From positions 124,001-188,000 of the forward strand of contig SBEG01000005.1 of NCBI GenBank assembly GCA_009668975.1: a DNA stretch of 64,000 bases, in the 5' to 3' direction. Of this stretch, positions 8,295 through 17,270 are shown one piece after another. Under the pieces are notes generated by a model. The model was not told the DNA's origin. It was given only the letters and a program-made list of their open reading frames with translations, and did not search any database. Within the stretch, counting starts at the first letter, position 1, and the number at the start of each line of letters is the position of its first letter. The position numbers and the translations under genes are program-made. The DNA comes from Deltaproteobacteria bacterium. GTDB taxonomy: Bacteria > Desulfobacterota > Desulfuromonadia > Geobacterales > Geobacteraceae.

Positions 8295-8540
8295 CTAACA
8301 GTTATCTCTATACCAATCGTAAATGGAATAAGGGCCGTTATAAATTCCTCCAGCCCTTGTTCCCTGACAAGTAATATTGTTATTCCAGCAATCGACGTGA
8401 ATAGTCACTCTTCCACTGGCCGGGAAAGCAACAATGTTACCATTACGAGCTTCAATTCGATAATTTGTTCCCCTAGTCGAGACCGCCCTTCCAGGTCCTT
8501 TTAGTTCTAGAAGTTCATACATTTCTGCAAAAGATGGCAT
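8295..8540 (-). CDS. Small protein at the 3' end of the dnd operon
   Basis: An 81-residue protein. ATG 8540 has GGAGGG seven bases upstream, in the 26-bp gap after dndA, which supports a real gene over the longer frame starting at 8570. The sequence has an N-terminal helix (MPSFAEMYELLEL), then a compact, probably beta-rich part with conserved-looking Gly, Arg and Trp positions (NYRIEARNGNIVAFPASG, WNNNITCQGTRAGG) and three Cys. I recognise no named family. It is the last gene of the phosphorothioation operon and abuts repeat R1 copy c, so it may belong to the system or be a passenger captured by the repeat. Confidence 0.6.
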   Translation of the reverse strand: MPSFAEMYELLELKGPGRAVSTRGTNYRIEARNGNIVAFPASGRVTIHVDCWNNNITCQGTRAGGIYNGPYSIYDWYRDNC

Positions 8541-8566
8541 AATTGCCCTCCTAGAAGAGAAACTAC

Positions 8567-9715
8567 TCACCGCTTTAGCTTCAAAATACCTCGAATTAAG
8601 CTGATCGCAATTCCTTCAGTGTCTTGCGTAAACCTACCAAGTCCAAGTCGTATCGTCTGAAAAGTTTCTTCATCTGATAGACCAATAGCATTAAGGACAT
8701 GTGACGGCTCTACCTTGGTCGTCGAACATGCTGAGCCCGCAGAAATCGACAATTCACCTTTAAGAACATGAATAAGGGCTTTTGCTTCAACACCTGGAAT
8801 TGTGAAATTCATATTGTGACCAAGTCTTTTCTCCGGATGTCCATTTAATCGAACTTCCGGAAATGTTTCCTTCAAAGCATCAGTAATTGAAGCACTAATA
8901 CCTCGAAGCCGCTCCCACTCTTTTGGGCGTAGCCGTTCTGAAATAGCCAGCGCCTCGGCCATTCCGATGATTCCAGGTACATTTAGTGTTCCAGGCCGCA
9001 GATTCCTTTCGTGACCACCACCAAAACTGATGGAATCTAAGCGGACCATAGGAGAATAAGACCTTACAAAGAGTCCGCCAACTCCTTTAGGGCCATAAAA
9101 TTTATGAGCACTGAACGACATGAGGTCAATATTCATGTCATAAACATCAACTTTTTCGTGGCCAACGGCCTGTGCTGCATCAACGTGGAACAGAATATCT
9201 TTTGACTTGGCAAATTCGCCTATCTCTTTGATAGGCTGAATGGTGCCAATCTCATTGTTGGCATACATCACAGAGATCAGAATGGTATCTGCCCTAACAG
9301 CACGTTGCAATGCGTCAACATCCACAACACCAAATTGGTCGACAGGTATTAATGTAACATCCGCACCTTCACTCTCAAGGTATTTGAGGGTATCCAAAAC
9401 AGCTGGATGCTCAATAGCCGAGGAGATAATATGCTTGCCATTACAGCGATTGCGACGAAAGGTTCCAATTAAGGCTAGATTGTTCGATTCCGTAGCACCG
9501 CTGGTAAAAATAATTTCCCTGTCTTTTCGACAGCCCAAATGCTTAGCGATTGATTGACGTGCCTCATCTACCGCCTGCTTTGCCTTATGCCCATGCAGAT
9601 GATCGATGCTAGAGGGATTCCCATATACATCTGTAAAATATGGCAACATCTTTTCTAGCACTCGCTTATCAAGCGGGGTCGTTGCATTATGGTCGAGATA
9701 AATCGGTTCTCCCAT
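8567..9715 (-). CDS. dndA: Cysteine desulfurase DndA
   Basis: The 382-residue NifS/IscS-type PLP enzyme begins IYLDHNATTPLD and has the PLP lysine in SFSAHKFYGPKG (Lys205) and the persulfide-forming cysteine in SAGSACSTTK (Cys330). It mobilises sulfur from L-cysteine as an enzyme-bound persulfide; in Dnd systems this sulfur goes to DndC and into the DNA backbone. It lies 3 bp after dndE and is the fifth gene of dndB-C-D-E-A. In many Dnd loci dndA is first and divergent, or is replaced by a housekeeping IscS; here it is last and on the same strand. Confidence 0.93.
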   Translation of the reverse strand: MGEPIYLDHNATTPLDKRVLEKMLPYFTDVYGNPSSIDHLHGHKAKQAVDEARQSIAKHLGCRKDREIIFTSGATESNNLALIGTFRRNRCNGKHIISSAIEHPAVLDTLKYLESEGADVTLIPVDQFGVVDVDALQRAVRADTILISVMYANNEIGTIQPIKEIGEFAKSKDILFHVDAAQAVGHEKVDVYDMNIDLMSFSAHKFYGPKGVGGLFVRSYSPMVRLDSISFGGGHERNLRPGTLNVPGIIGMAEALAISERLRPKEWERLRGISASITDALKETFPEVRLNGHPEKRLGHNMNFTIPGVEAKALIHVLKGELSISAGSACSTTKVEPSHVLNAIGLSDEETFQTIRLGLGRFTQDTEGIAISLIRGILKLKR

Positions 9716-9718
9716 TGC

Positions 9719-10099
9719 TCAGCTCACCTTAATCAATTCGGCCAGATTTTCCAGACCACGTACTCGATTCACCAATTGTTCAACGCCCCGATTAATATGG
9801 GCAAGAAAATATGCATTTCGGTCTTTTGCTTTAATGTTCTTATCGTAACACCATTGCAGAAATAACGATGTAAGTACAAGCTCATGCTCCCCAAATAGGG
9901 TATAGCGATTTATTTCTTGCCCAGATTCCTCTGTGAACAATTCCAAGGAGGGCATGTTGTTCTCAGCGATGGAGATACCCAAAGCAAGACGGCAGGCAAT
10001 ATTCGGTGTCAAGCCAGTCCGAGTCTTGAACAATTGTAGTTTCTTAGTCGATTCCTGAGACAATTTGATACGTTTGAATTCGAGTCCGTTCAATTCCAA
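9719..10099 (-). CDS. dndE: DNA sulfur modification protein DndE
   Basis: A 126-residue, mostly helical protein. DndE is a small tetrameric DNA-binding protein that prefers nicked duplex DNA and is required with DndC and DndD for phosphorothioate insertion. The basic N-terminal helix region (FKRIKLSQESTKKLQLFKTR, residues 8-27) and the GLTPNIACRLALGISI segment fit the family. Its start overlaps the last 10 bp of dndD, so translation is probably coupled, and dndA follows after 3 bp. Position in the conserved C-D-E order makes the assignment strong. Confidence 0.9.
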   Translation of the reverse strand: MELNGLEFKRIKLSQESTKKLQLFKTRTGLTPNIACRLALGISIAENNMPSLELFTEESGQEINRYTLFGEHELVLTSLFLQWCYDKNIKAKDRNAYFLAHINRGVEQLVNRVRGLENLAELIKVS

Positions 10100-12099
10100 A
10101 AGTAACCTTCCTTTACCACGGTTGATTTACTCTCTTCGCAATATTCAAGGTTGTAGGCATGAGCGACATGTGGTCGGAGTCGGTTAAAGTATTGCTGATC
10201 AACTTCAGTGTTGGTTGAAAAAATCATCATCTGATGTGATGCATGTGGGAAGAACAGCTCAACCAGATTGTCCCTGTGCTTTGAATCCAGCCGTGCCAAG
10301 GGTGTATCAACTATGAACGGTAATTTTTGACCGGAAGTCTTAGCCAAAGCCCAAAGCATCGACATTGCATAGATTTCAAGCTCACCCGATGACAAACTGC
10401 TCTTATTGATGACCTTATCCTTGCGATCATAAAGGGTGACGTTGAAAGTTTCAGGATCAATTAAAATACGAGCAATCATGTCATCTTTGCGATGAACCAG
10501 CTTGAAAATATGAGTGACCTCTTCTTGTAAACTGAGTATCTTCTGTTTGGCAAGATGCAGATGATATTTCGAGAGGACCCTCTCCACCTTCAGCACATTT
10601 TGCAGTTTTTCATCCAATTCGGATGATTTGGCAATTTTTTCGTTTATCTGTTCAATTTTACGCTCCAACTCACTACGGGCACTGCTTAGCTCTGCTATCT
10701 GTGCGTCTAAGTTGTCCCGCTTTTCCGTGAGCCCGCCAAACTCGACATTCAGACCTTCAAGAGTTTCGTACATCGGCTTAATAAACTCCTCATCAGGTAC
10801 TTTAGAAAGCTGGGCAATTACATTTTGCAACTCTCGGTATTTGCTCTCATACATATCTGTCAAGACAGCCATTTCAGACGGAATAACGTTGATGGCCTTA
10901 TCAATTAGTCCTAATATTTCTAAGGACTGCTTCTGCGAATAACCAAAAATCTCAGGTTGCCTTTCTTGCTTGGTTTCCACCGAAAAAAGCATTTCGATTT
11001 CAGTTTTTAGTTGAGACTTGATCTTTTTCAGAGTGCCTGAGTTAAGTCCATCCATTTTAAGGAAACCCGAAGAATCAATGATTGAAAGCATTTCACGGTG
11101 TTTCTTCTTGAGATTTTCGGACAGTAGCGTGTCTGCTTTATTTTTACCTTCATCCTCAATCTGTTTTTTAAGCTTAAGGGCATACGAAGACGCTATAGCC
11201 AACGGTAGCGAACCGGCTGCCAACTCCCGCAGCTTGTCCTTTATTGAATCAATTTCATACGTCAGGCTGCTCTTTTTCTCTTCAAGATTGACCCTGTTCC
11301 TATAGTACCCTTCACCCTGTGCCGCAATCTTGTTTCTGTATTCTGCTATACGGTTTGTGAATTGTTGAATCAGGTTCTCAAGACCAGCCCTATCGTCTCG
11401 CACCCTACGAATCTTGGCCTCAAGCTCTTCCTTTAGCCCTTCCAATACTGAAATCTCCCTCGCAAAGTTTTCAGATGAAAGACCCTTGAGAAATTTGCTT
11501 CGATAGATCTTCAAATCCGCTTGCAGCCGCTCTACCAGATCAAGACCAAGAAGTGACAAAATAGATCGTTTCAGCTCTTCATTACTATCATCAGACATCA
11601 TCCTCTGGATCTTTTCACCATCGAAAAAGAATAGTTGTGATAAGCCCAGCGGGATAATCTCTTTGATAAAGTCCTGCCAGCCGTCTTTTTCAATATCATT
11701 CAACGGAAGCCCATTCTTTTCGATTATGAGCGTTTCAAGTACTTTTGTGCCCGAAATTTCCCACATACGTTCTATCTGATACGTGTTGACCGTACCCAAT
11801 TGAGCGTAATCGAATTCAACCGCGATTGATGCATTATTCGGCTGAACCACTGTAATCTTGGAGCTGTGGATCTTCCGCCTTAAGTATTCCTGGTACTTGG
11901 CGACGCCAATCGCACCAAACATTTCCGGGCCATACAAACAGAGCTTGATCGCATCAAAAAGGGTAGTTTTCCCTGCACCATTCAAACCACCAAAAAGAAT
12001 AATCGGTCTAATTTCTTGCGTATCTTTCGCACGAAGAGGCAGAACATACGTACCCGAAAAGTTACCAAGGTTTGTCACTGTCAGTTTATTAAATATCAT
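10090..12099 (-). CDS. dndD: DNA sulfur modification ATPase DndD
   Basis: The 669-residue SMC/RecF-like ATPase has Walker A GGLNGAGKTT (about residues 37-46), a long central coiled coil (about 170-540), ABC signature SLSSGELEIYAM and Walker B LPFIVDTPLARLD with the following D-loop. DndD is thought to use ATP to alter DNA structure or provide the nick during phosphorothioate insertion. ATG 12099 overlaps the end of dndC by 11 bp; a TTG at 12111 would add four residues. It differs from the second SMC-like ATPase of this locus (17270-19228), which belongs to the restriction half. Confidence 0.92.
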   Translation of the reverse strand: MIFNKLTVTNLGNFSGTYVLPLRAKDTQEIRPIILFGGLNGAGKTTLFDAIKLCLYGPEMFGAIGVAKYQEYLRRKIHSSKITVVQPNNASIAVEFDYAQLGTVNTYQIERMWEISGTKVLETLIIEKNGLPLNDIEKDGWQDFIKEIIPLGLSQLFFFDGEKIQRMMSDDSNEELKRSILSLLGLDLVERLQADLKIYRSKFLKGLSSENFAREISVLEGLKEELEAKIRRVRDDRAGLENLIQQFTNRIAEYRNKIAAQGEGYYRNRVNLEEKKSSLTYEIDSIKDKLRELAAGSLPLAIASSYALKLKKQIEDEGKNKADTLLSENLKKKHREMLSIIDSSGFLKMDGLNSGTLKKIKSQLKTEIEMLFSVETKQERQPEIFGYSQKQSLEILGLIDKAINVIPSEMAVLTDMYESKYRELQNVIAQLSKVPDEEFIKPMYETLEGLNVEFGGLTEKRDNLDAQIAELSSARSELERKIEQINEKIAKSSELDEKLQNVLKVERVLSKYHLHLAKQKILSLQEEVTHIFKLVHRKDDMIARILIDPETFNVTLYDRKDKVINKSSLSSGELEIYAMSMLWALAKTSGQKLPFIVDTPLARLDSKHRDNLVELFFPHASHQMMIFSTNTEVDQQYFNRLRPHVAHAYNLEYCEESKSTVVKEGYFWN

Positions 12100-13462
12100 T
12101 TTGCGACCCAAGCAATTCCAGGATTTCTTCCTCAGTTTCCCAGTCTTCTTTGAAGATACGATCTATTTTATCCAGAATTCCAGCACGACGACTCATCCCC
12201 TGCATCCGGCGCTCTTGATCAATCAGTTTTGTAGGCAGAGCCGGATTAATGCCCTCTTCTTCGCACAATTGTTTCAGTAGTTGAAAATCCTCAAGTGAAT
12301 ATTTAACGCCATCGTCTTCCGGCCAGACATGGTCCTCACCTATAGTCTGGCGATAAATTTCTGGGACTGAATCAGTCCACTCTTCTTCACGCCAAAAATC
12401 ACGGATTAATTCCAATTCTTCAAAAGAAATGAGTATAACGTTGGGATCAGGACCGTTTTCCTGGATATCTTTTTGGATATTCAAGAGTCGCTCAAGAAAC
12501 ACCTTGCGCCACTCCAGTTTGTACGGACCATAGGCTATTCGCGTCCCATCCCTAACATAGGCAATTTTACCGTCTCGCCGCTTGTGACTTCGGTAGATAT
12601 GCTTCTTTTCTGGATCCTGAGTCTCACTTAAAAAGTCACGAAACTCAAGTAGTGGTGTCATCCATTCCTCACCGTTATCAATCAAGTTTTCCATGGTGGT
12701 ATCCTGCTGAACTAAAGTGCAAGTCCAGCAGCCAAATCTGCTACTTCCGCAAGAAGGTGTCGATTTGTCAACTACCATTGGGCACTCACCACCACTTGCA
12801 TTCTGATACATGGCAGCAAGGTCGCGGTTGTTCCCACCCCACTGGCATTTGTGGCTTAGTAGGTACGACCAAACATCATCTGTCGTCATTTCTTCGATGG
12901 GGGTAAAAACAAAGGCAGCGGGCAATGTTGGATGTTTGGAAAGTCCCATATGGTCTCGCGCCTTACTACTCAAAACTTGACTTCGGGAAGCACTCTCATC
13001 ACGACGGGCACCTAGCACAACCGTAGCCTCACCCCATTTGTCCACATATTCAGAGATGAAGCGGTTAACCGGTTCAATCTTCAAACGTTCGGTACACCAG
13101 CGAAAATTGCGGCTTGGCGCAGGATAACCTTTACCAATCAAATTTACCCAGAAGCTGTTTTTATATAGTGGCGTCAGGCGATGGGCGTAGATTGGTAGTT
13201 TGCTATCACGAGCTGCCTTATTGATCTGCTCCAGGGTTTTGGATACGTAGTCGATGATGTATGGTGTTTCTACCAGGGTGTCCGTAGAAATGACATGAAC
13301 ATCTTGCTTTAGCTGCTCATATGGTATTTCTTCAATAGCATCCCAGACAAGTTGCATAACAACGGTTGAGTCCTTGCCACCGGAATATCCAACGACAAAA
13401 GGACGATTGTAGGCCAGATACACCTTTTTGATGTGTTCTTTAATTTCGGTTATTTTGTCCAT
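12089..13462 (-). CDS. dndC: DNA phosphorothioation sulfurtransferase DndC
   Basis: The 457-residue protein of the PAPS-reductase/ATP-pyrophosphatase superfamily has the PP-loop SGGKDST (residues 27-33). A cysteine set Cys227, Cys238, Cys245 and Cys248 (ECPMVV...SCGSSRFGCWTC) fits the 4Fe-4S site known in DndC. It is expected to activate the DNA phosphate with ATP and transfer sulfur received from DndA. It starts 7 bp after the dndB stop and overlaps dndD, so dndB-C-D-E-A is one transcription unit. The C-terminal 130 residues are helical and charged. Confidence 0.93.
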   Translation of the reverse strand: MDKITEIKEHIKKVYLAYNRPFVVGYSGGKDSTVVMQLVWDAIEEIPYEQLKQDVHVISTDTLVETPYIIDYVSKTLEQINKAARDSKLPIYAHRLTPLYKNSFWVNLIGKGYPAPSRNFRWCTERLKIEPVNRFISEYVDKWGEATVVLGARRDESASRSQVLSSKARDHMGLSKHPTLPAAFVFTPIEEMTTDDVWSYLLSHKCQWGGNNRDLAAMYQNASGGECPMVVDKSTPSCGSSRFGCWTCTLVQQDTTMENLIDNGEEWMTPLLEFRDFLSETQDPEKKHIYRSHKRRDGKIAYVRDGTRIAYGPYKLEWRKVFLERLLNIQKDIQENGPDPNVILISFEELELIRDFWREEEWTDSVPEIYRQTIGEDHVWPEDDGVKYSLEDFQLLKQLCEEEGINPALPTKLIDQERRMQGMSRRAGILDKIDRIFKEDWETEEEILELLGSQNDI

Positions 13463-13469
13463 GGATGTA

Positions 13470-14564
13470 TCAAGCTTTCCTGAGGAAGGTTTCTTCTATC
13501 TGCCGTTCTTCCGGAGAGAGAGGAAGGTCGAAATAGTTCTTGAGGTAGTTGGTTGTCAGAGTAACGCAGGTGTGTGATTTGCTGATTTTTCCGTTATGCA
13601 TAGCCCGGCCTTCCCATAGGGCACTGTTTTTTCTAGCCCAATCGATATCGTTAAGCCGTTTGAAGTCTACTTGGTAATTTCTGCCAGGAGCAGACAAGAG
13701 GGCAGCGCCTAAACGACCAAATACATGTAATGCAAGGGCATGGGCATGCACGTAATCAAGCCTTAATTCATGGGTGCTTATTCCCTTTTTTGCTGCAAGT
13801 TGCCAATCACGCATGTTTTCAGTGACGCACTTCCAGTAGTCGAAGGCAACCTTCATCTCAGCGTCAGCAATTGCTTTTAATTTTTCCGTTTTTCGCAATA
13901 GGGATAATGTACCTTGATAGATCGCACTCAAGGTAAACAACTTGGTGGAACGGTTGGAAATGGAAGTTTTCTCCATTTCAGTGAGATTTCTGAAGACAGG
14001 AATCCTTTCAACAATCTCACAGGCAAGACTGGATAGTGGATCACGGTGATCAAAAAGAATTCCAGTTGAACGGGAAGGGCGAATAGCATGTTTATTAAGG
14101 TCAGCAAACATTTGTTGGGAGTTTTTTAGCCCCTTATCTATGAAAAAAACAACCGAGATCGTTTCATCGCCAAGATCGGGTTGCTCCTTTAAGGCCTCTT
14201 CAATAGCAGCTCTCCGATGTTGTCCGTCATTCAGGATAAAACGAGCGTCAAGCGGAATTCGAAGCCTTCCAACATCATCTAGCTCTTTACCATCAACAAC
14301 TAGCTTCTCGAAAATAACCTGGCGGTCAATGGACGCGGTAATTGCAGAGAAAATGTAGTTTTCACGGTTAGAAATGATATAGCGGGAAATTTCAGGAACG
14401 CGGGCTTTGTTCAGAACACGTTGGCAACGGAGCTCAGGAGGTAATTCATCTGCCTGAAATAGGAAAAGGCGAGGAACAATTTTGAGGGGGCACATCGAAA
14501 CATAAAATTCACGCCCGGCCTGTCGCCCTTTAATGGCCGAGAAGGAGTATTCACCAATCGACAT
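13470..14564 (-). CDS. dndB: DndB, DGQHR-domain regulator of phosphorothioation
   Basis: The 364-residue protein contains the family motif NDGQHRRAAIEEAL (about residues 112-125). DndB proteins are transcriptional repressors of dnd genes in characterised systems (for example in Salmonella) and influence modification frequency. AGGGAG eight bases before ATG 14564 supports the start. It is first in the modification operon, directly behind a 37-bp perfect palindrome at 14582-14618, which fits autoregulation. A longer DGQHR paralogue is encoded just upstream (14706-16292), so the locus has two members of the family. Confidence 0.9.
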   Translation of the reverse strand: MSIGEYSFSAIKGRQAGREFYVSMCPLKIVPRLFLFQADELPPELRCQRVLNKARVPEISRYIISNRENYIFSAITASIDRQVIFEKLVVDGKELDDVGRLRIPLDARFILNDGQHRRAAIEEALKEQPDLGDETISVVFFIDKGLKNSQQMFADLNKHAIRPSRSTGILFDHRDPLSSLACEIVERIPVFRNLTEMEKTSISNRSTKLFTLSAIYQGTLSLLRKTEKLKAIADAEMKVAFDYWKCVTENMRDWQLAAKKGISTHELRLDYVHAHALALHVFGRLGAALLSAPGRNYQVDFKRLNDIDWARKNSALWEGRAMHNGKISKSHTCVTLTTNYLKNYFDLPLSPEERQIEETFLRKA

Positions 14565-14581
14565 GCTATTACTCCCTTGAC

Positions 14582-14618
14582 TTCAATTAACTTCCAAGTT
14601 GCTTGGAAGTTAATTGAA
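14582..14618. promoter_or_regulatory. Perfect 37-bp palindrome, candidate DndB operator
   Basis: Left arm TTCAATTAACTTCCAAG and its exact reverse complement CTTGGAAGTTAATTGAA are separated by TTG. It lies 18 bp upstream of the dndB start. A further half-site-like TATGGAAGTCAAG follows at about 14624-14636. No T run follows and the position is upstream of a start codon, so an operator is more likely than a terminator. Confidence 0.7.
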
Positions 14619-14635
14619 ATCAATATGGAAGTCAA
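14607..14635 (-). promoter_or_regulatory. Candidate dndB promoter
   Basis: On the minus strand TTGACT (14635-14630) is followed after 17 bp by TAACTT (14612-14607). The -35 is good and the -10 poor (3 of 6). The -10 lies inside the palindrome, so a protein bound there would exclude RNA polymerase. The transcript would start near 14600 with a leader of about 36 nt. Confidence 0.45.
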
Positions 14636-14705
14636 GCGTGTTCTGCTTTTGATTTGCATGTTTTGCCGTTACAATCATCAAGCAGAGCCCAAACAATAGC
14701 TAAAA

Positions 14706-16292
14706 CTAATTATTGACTAGCCGTTCATATTCAGCAAAATACTTATCTTTAATTCCAGCAAGCAATTTTAAATGTTTTTCAGAATTCATCCGCAAAGACA
14801 ATAGGATTGTGTTCTTGACCCTACTTCTACCGCTGCCTGAAGCATGAAAGTAATTGTCACTGAAATCAATTTTCACGCTATCAGCCAATAAATTTTTAAA
14901 ATAATCTACGCAATAACTCGGTTTTTCTTGGCAAGTCAAAATGTGCCTGAGAGCATCAAATGACGCCAATATACCTATTGTCTTAATTATGAAAATATTG
15001 TCGTCATTTGACCACAATAACTCATCAACAGCTTTAAAGTAATTTACTATGATTTCATAAATTCCTTTGTCGTTGTTGTCAATATACATAGCTCTAAGCG
15101 GCGCCTTATCTTGATAATCCTTTAGAACTCTCCTACCTTTTCCGAACCAGGTTTTCTTATGCATTCTATATCTATCCTCAATTGGCTTACTGCTATACAA
15201 TTTTGTAACACCTTCAACAATAGCGGCAGTTGACACACTCCACACACCAACATCCGGAAGACATGCTTTTGATATTTCGTTTTGGAAAATATCTTCTAAA
15301 AGCCTCCTGTTAAGCCTGGCCCTGTATTTTGCTGCATTCATTTTCAGAAGTAATTTTGTTTCTTCACTTAAAGAAACACCTTCAAAAATCTGGCTATCGA
15401 ATAACATAGAAGAGAATACTAATTTGTTTAAGCCATCAACAAGGGTGTTTAACTTATACTCAATAGGTACATTTGTGTCCATTAATGCTGCCTTGCATTC
15501 ATGGTCAAGCTTCCCCCATAAATACTCAGAAACTCTTGTCTGTTTGCGCAAAACACTTATCAACACGCCGATATCATTAATATCAGACGCCTTAAATAAT
15601 GCATTGTCATTATCAGCAGCATCATATAATCCACTTTTTATTTTATTATAAAATGGAGACTCTTTATCATTATTTAGTACTCTCGACAAATACACAGACA
15701 ATGTTTCAGGTGCCCACTCGTCAGATTCAGCCTTGTCCAGCTTATAGCCAAATAGTTGATATGCCAGACTTTTATCAACTTGCTGTTGTGTGTAATTGAT
15801 AGTTGCAAATATCTCTGCCTGAAAAGGCGATGCCAAGTCCATGAAAATGGTACATAATAAATCGACATCTTCTGCATTTGGGTCTGTTTTAAGATATTTT
15901 TTTATCCCTTCGAGTCTATGTTGGCCATCGATAATTGATGCAATAGCATCTTCCGTAGGTATTATCAGTTTATAATTGTCTCCTACTACAGAAATTCTCC
16001 ATCTAAGACTATCATCATCGACAAAATCACCATTTTTGTTATAATTAGCCCCTAATATTATTGCATTTGGAAATGTTGCATTTATTGTTCCAGAATATTG
16101 ACAAATTTGCTCTATCCTATCTTCTTTCAATTTTCTTTGAGTCCCTGTTAGGATCTCTTCTGAATATTGAGCTGGATACGAGAAAGTTACTTTTTCAAGT
16201 ATTGATGCGGGAAGAACGACTACATAAAAATCGCCAATTTGCTGAGACACCTTAAGTGCGTTAACTTTTAATGGAAATTCAATTTGGCCCAT
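14706..16292 (-). CDS. Second, larger DGQHR-domain protein
   Basis: The 528-residue protein carries SIIDGQHRLEGIKKYL (about residues 118-133), the motif shared with DndB, in a longer architecture. The N-terminal third is DndB-like; the rest is helical, with no recognised domain. The AT content is higher than in its neighbours. ATG 16292 is chosen because GGAGG lies five bases before it; GTG 16304 is an alternative. It overlaps the preceding membrane-protein gene by 14 bp. DGQHR proteins are regularly linked to phosphorothioation loci. As the last gene of the restriction module it may regulate that half, or sense modified DNA; this is inference. Confidence 0.75.
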   Translation of the reverse strand: MGQIEFPLKVNALKVSQQIGDFYVVVLPASILEKVTFSYPAQYSEEILTGTQRKLKEDRIEQICQYSGTINATFPNAIILGANYNKNGDFVDDDSLRWRISVVGDNYKLIIPTEDAIASIIDGQHRLEGIKKYLKTDPNAEDVDLLCTIFMDLASPFQAEIFATINYTQQQVDKSLAYQLFGYKLDKAESDEWAPETLSVYLSRVLNNDKESPFYNKIKSGLYDAADNDNALFKASDINDIGVLISVLRKQTRVSEYLWGKLDHECKAALMDTNVPIEYKLNTLVDGLNKLVFSSMLFDSQIFEGVSLSEETKLLLKMNAAKYRARLNRRLLEDIFQNEISKACLPDVGVWSVSTAAIVEGVTKLYSSKPIEDRYRMHKKTWFGKGRRVLKDYQDKAPLRAMYIDNNDKGIYEIIVNYFKAVDELLWSNDDNIFIIKTIGILASFDALRHILTCQEKPSYCVDYFKNLLADSVKIDFSDNYFHASGSGRSRVKNTILLSLRMNSEKHLKLLAGIKDKYFAEYERLVNN

Positions 16293-16830
16293 CATTGCCT
16301 CCACTTACCCCTTTGCCACTTAATCTCGCCGCTTCAGCTGGCTGGTTAGCTGCTGAAGGCGCACCAGAATCAATTTTATCTTCGAATTTATCATCACCCG
16401 CATTGAACAAAAACCACAAAAACACAACAATTAGCCAGCCGATAAATGACACTAACAAAAATTCTTTTTCAGAATGCATGATCCCATAACCAATAAAAAA
16501 TAGAGCAACTGCACCAATAAATACTCCATATGAAGCAAGTGTCTTGTTTGTTTTTTTATCTGATGCTATTTTTAAAATAGCATCTATCAGCAATGTTGCT
16601 AGTACAGGCATAGAATAACTAAGTAAGTTTTGTGGATATAACTCGTCTATAATTTCTGTTATAAAGTAACCATTTTTGGCTAATGGGTACCAAATACCTA
16701 CCGTGCCAAAAACAATAAACACGCCGAAAAAGTATAGTAAAAATATTGGTGTATCAATTGCCCACTTAACTCTTTCTATAACAAATTCTATCATTGCTTT
16801 AAAGGAATAGTTAGAACATTTATTTTGCAT
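16279..16830 (-). CDS. Four-helix membrane protein inside the Dnd locus
   Basis: The 183-residue protein has four predicted transmembrane helices: FLLYFFGVFIVFGTVGIWY (about 29-47), a second near the LLSYSMPVLATLLIDAIL segment, GVFIGAVALFFIGYGIM, and LLVSFIGWLIVVFLWFLF. A polar tail rich in Ala, Gly, Ser and Asn follows. ATG 16830 follows GAGG; an upstream ATG at 16851 is possible. It sits between the 135-residue associated protein and the larger DGQHR gene, overlapping the latter. I know no named Dnd component with this architecture. A membrane protein in a restriction operon could act as an effector, but nothing in the sequence proves this. Confidence 0.6.
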   Translation of the reverse strand: MQNKCSNYSFKAMIEFVIERVKWAIDTPIFLLYFFGVFIVFGTVGIWYPLAKNGYFITEIIDELYPQNLLSYSMPVLATLLIDAILKIASDKKTNKTLASYGVFIGAVALFFIGYGIMHSEKEFLLVSFIGWLIVVFLWFLFNAGDDKFEDKIDSGAPSAANQPAEAARLSGKGVSGGNDGPN

Positions 16831-16862
16831 AAGGACCTCTTTGCAAAGCATTAAAACACTGG

Positions 16863-17270
16863 TTACTTAATAAAAAAATTGATTAAGCTATACAAAGGTT
16901 GGCGATTATCATCATATATTCGTGCACGTAAATCATGTATTCCAGCATTCGCGTATTCCTCGACAATAGTTAGCATCTCATCCTGGCTAAGTAACACTTC
17001 GATATTCTCCCCATTTGTCAGGGAAATTGCCTTTATCACTGGAATATCCGTCTGAGAATTGAACTGTGCCCAACGAAATACGGTGAGTTTTTTGCCAGAA
17101 ATCGGCCTCCGCTCACCACGCCTATACCCAAGAGTAACCGCCCAAAGAAACACATCTTTCATTGTCTTGAATGGTACAGTCACTGGATCGGCCCCGTCAG
17201 TAAGCTCCTTGTAAATATAATGCACCGATTCATCAATCGTTACGGTATCCCGACTGGTAAGCATTTCCAT
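16863..17270 (-). CDS. Dnd-associated protein (family 4-like)
   Basis: A 135-residue protein. Its start ATG shares one base with the stop of the upstream ATPase gene (TAATG), so translation is coupled. The segment PFKTMKDVFLWAVTLGYRRG, the following RRPISGKK, and EEYANAGIHDL match my memory of the dnd system-associated protein 4 family, which accompanies Dnd-linked helicase/ATPase restriction proteins. I could not verify this by search. It has no transmembrane segment or catalytic motif. It is likely a structural or regulatory subunit of the restriction complex made with the ATPase at 17270-19228. Confidence 0.65.
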   Translation of the reverse strand: MEMLTSRDTVTIDESVHYIYKELTDGADPVTVPFKTMKDVFLWAVTLGYRRGERRPISGKKLTVFRWAQFNSQTDIPVIKAISLTNGENIEVLLSQDEMLTIVEEYANAGIHDLRARIYDDNRQPLYSLINFFIK

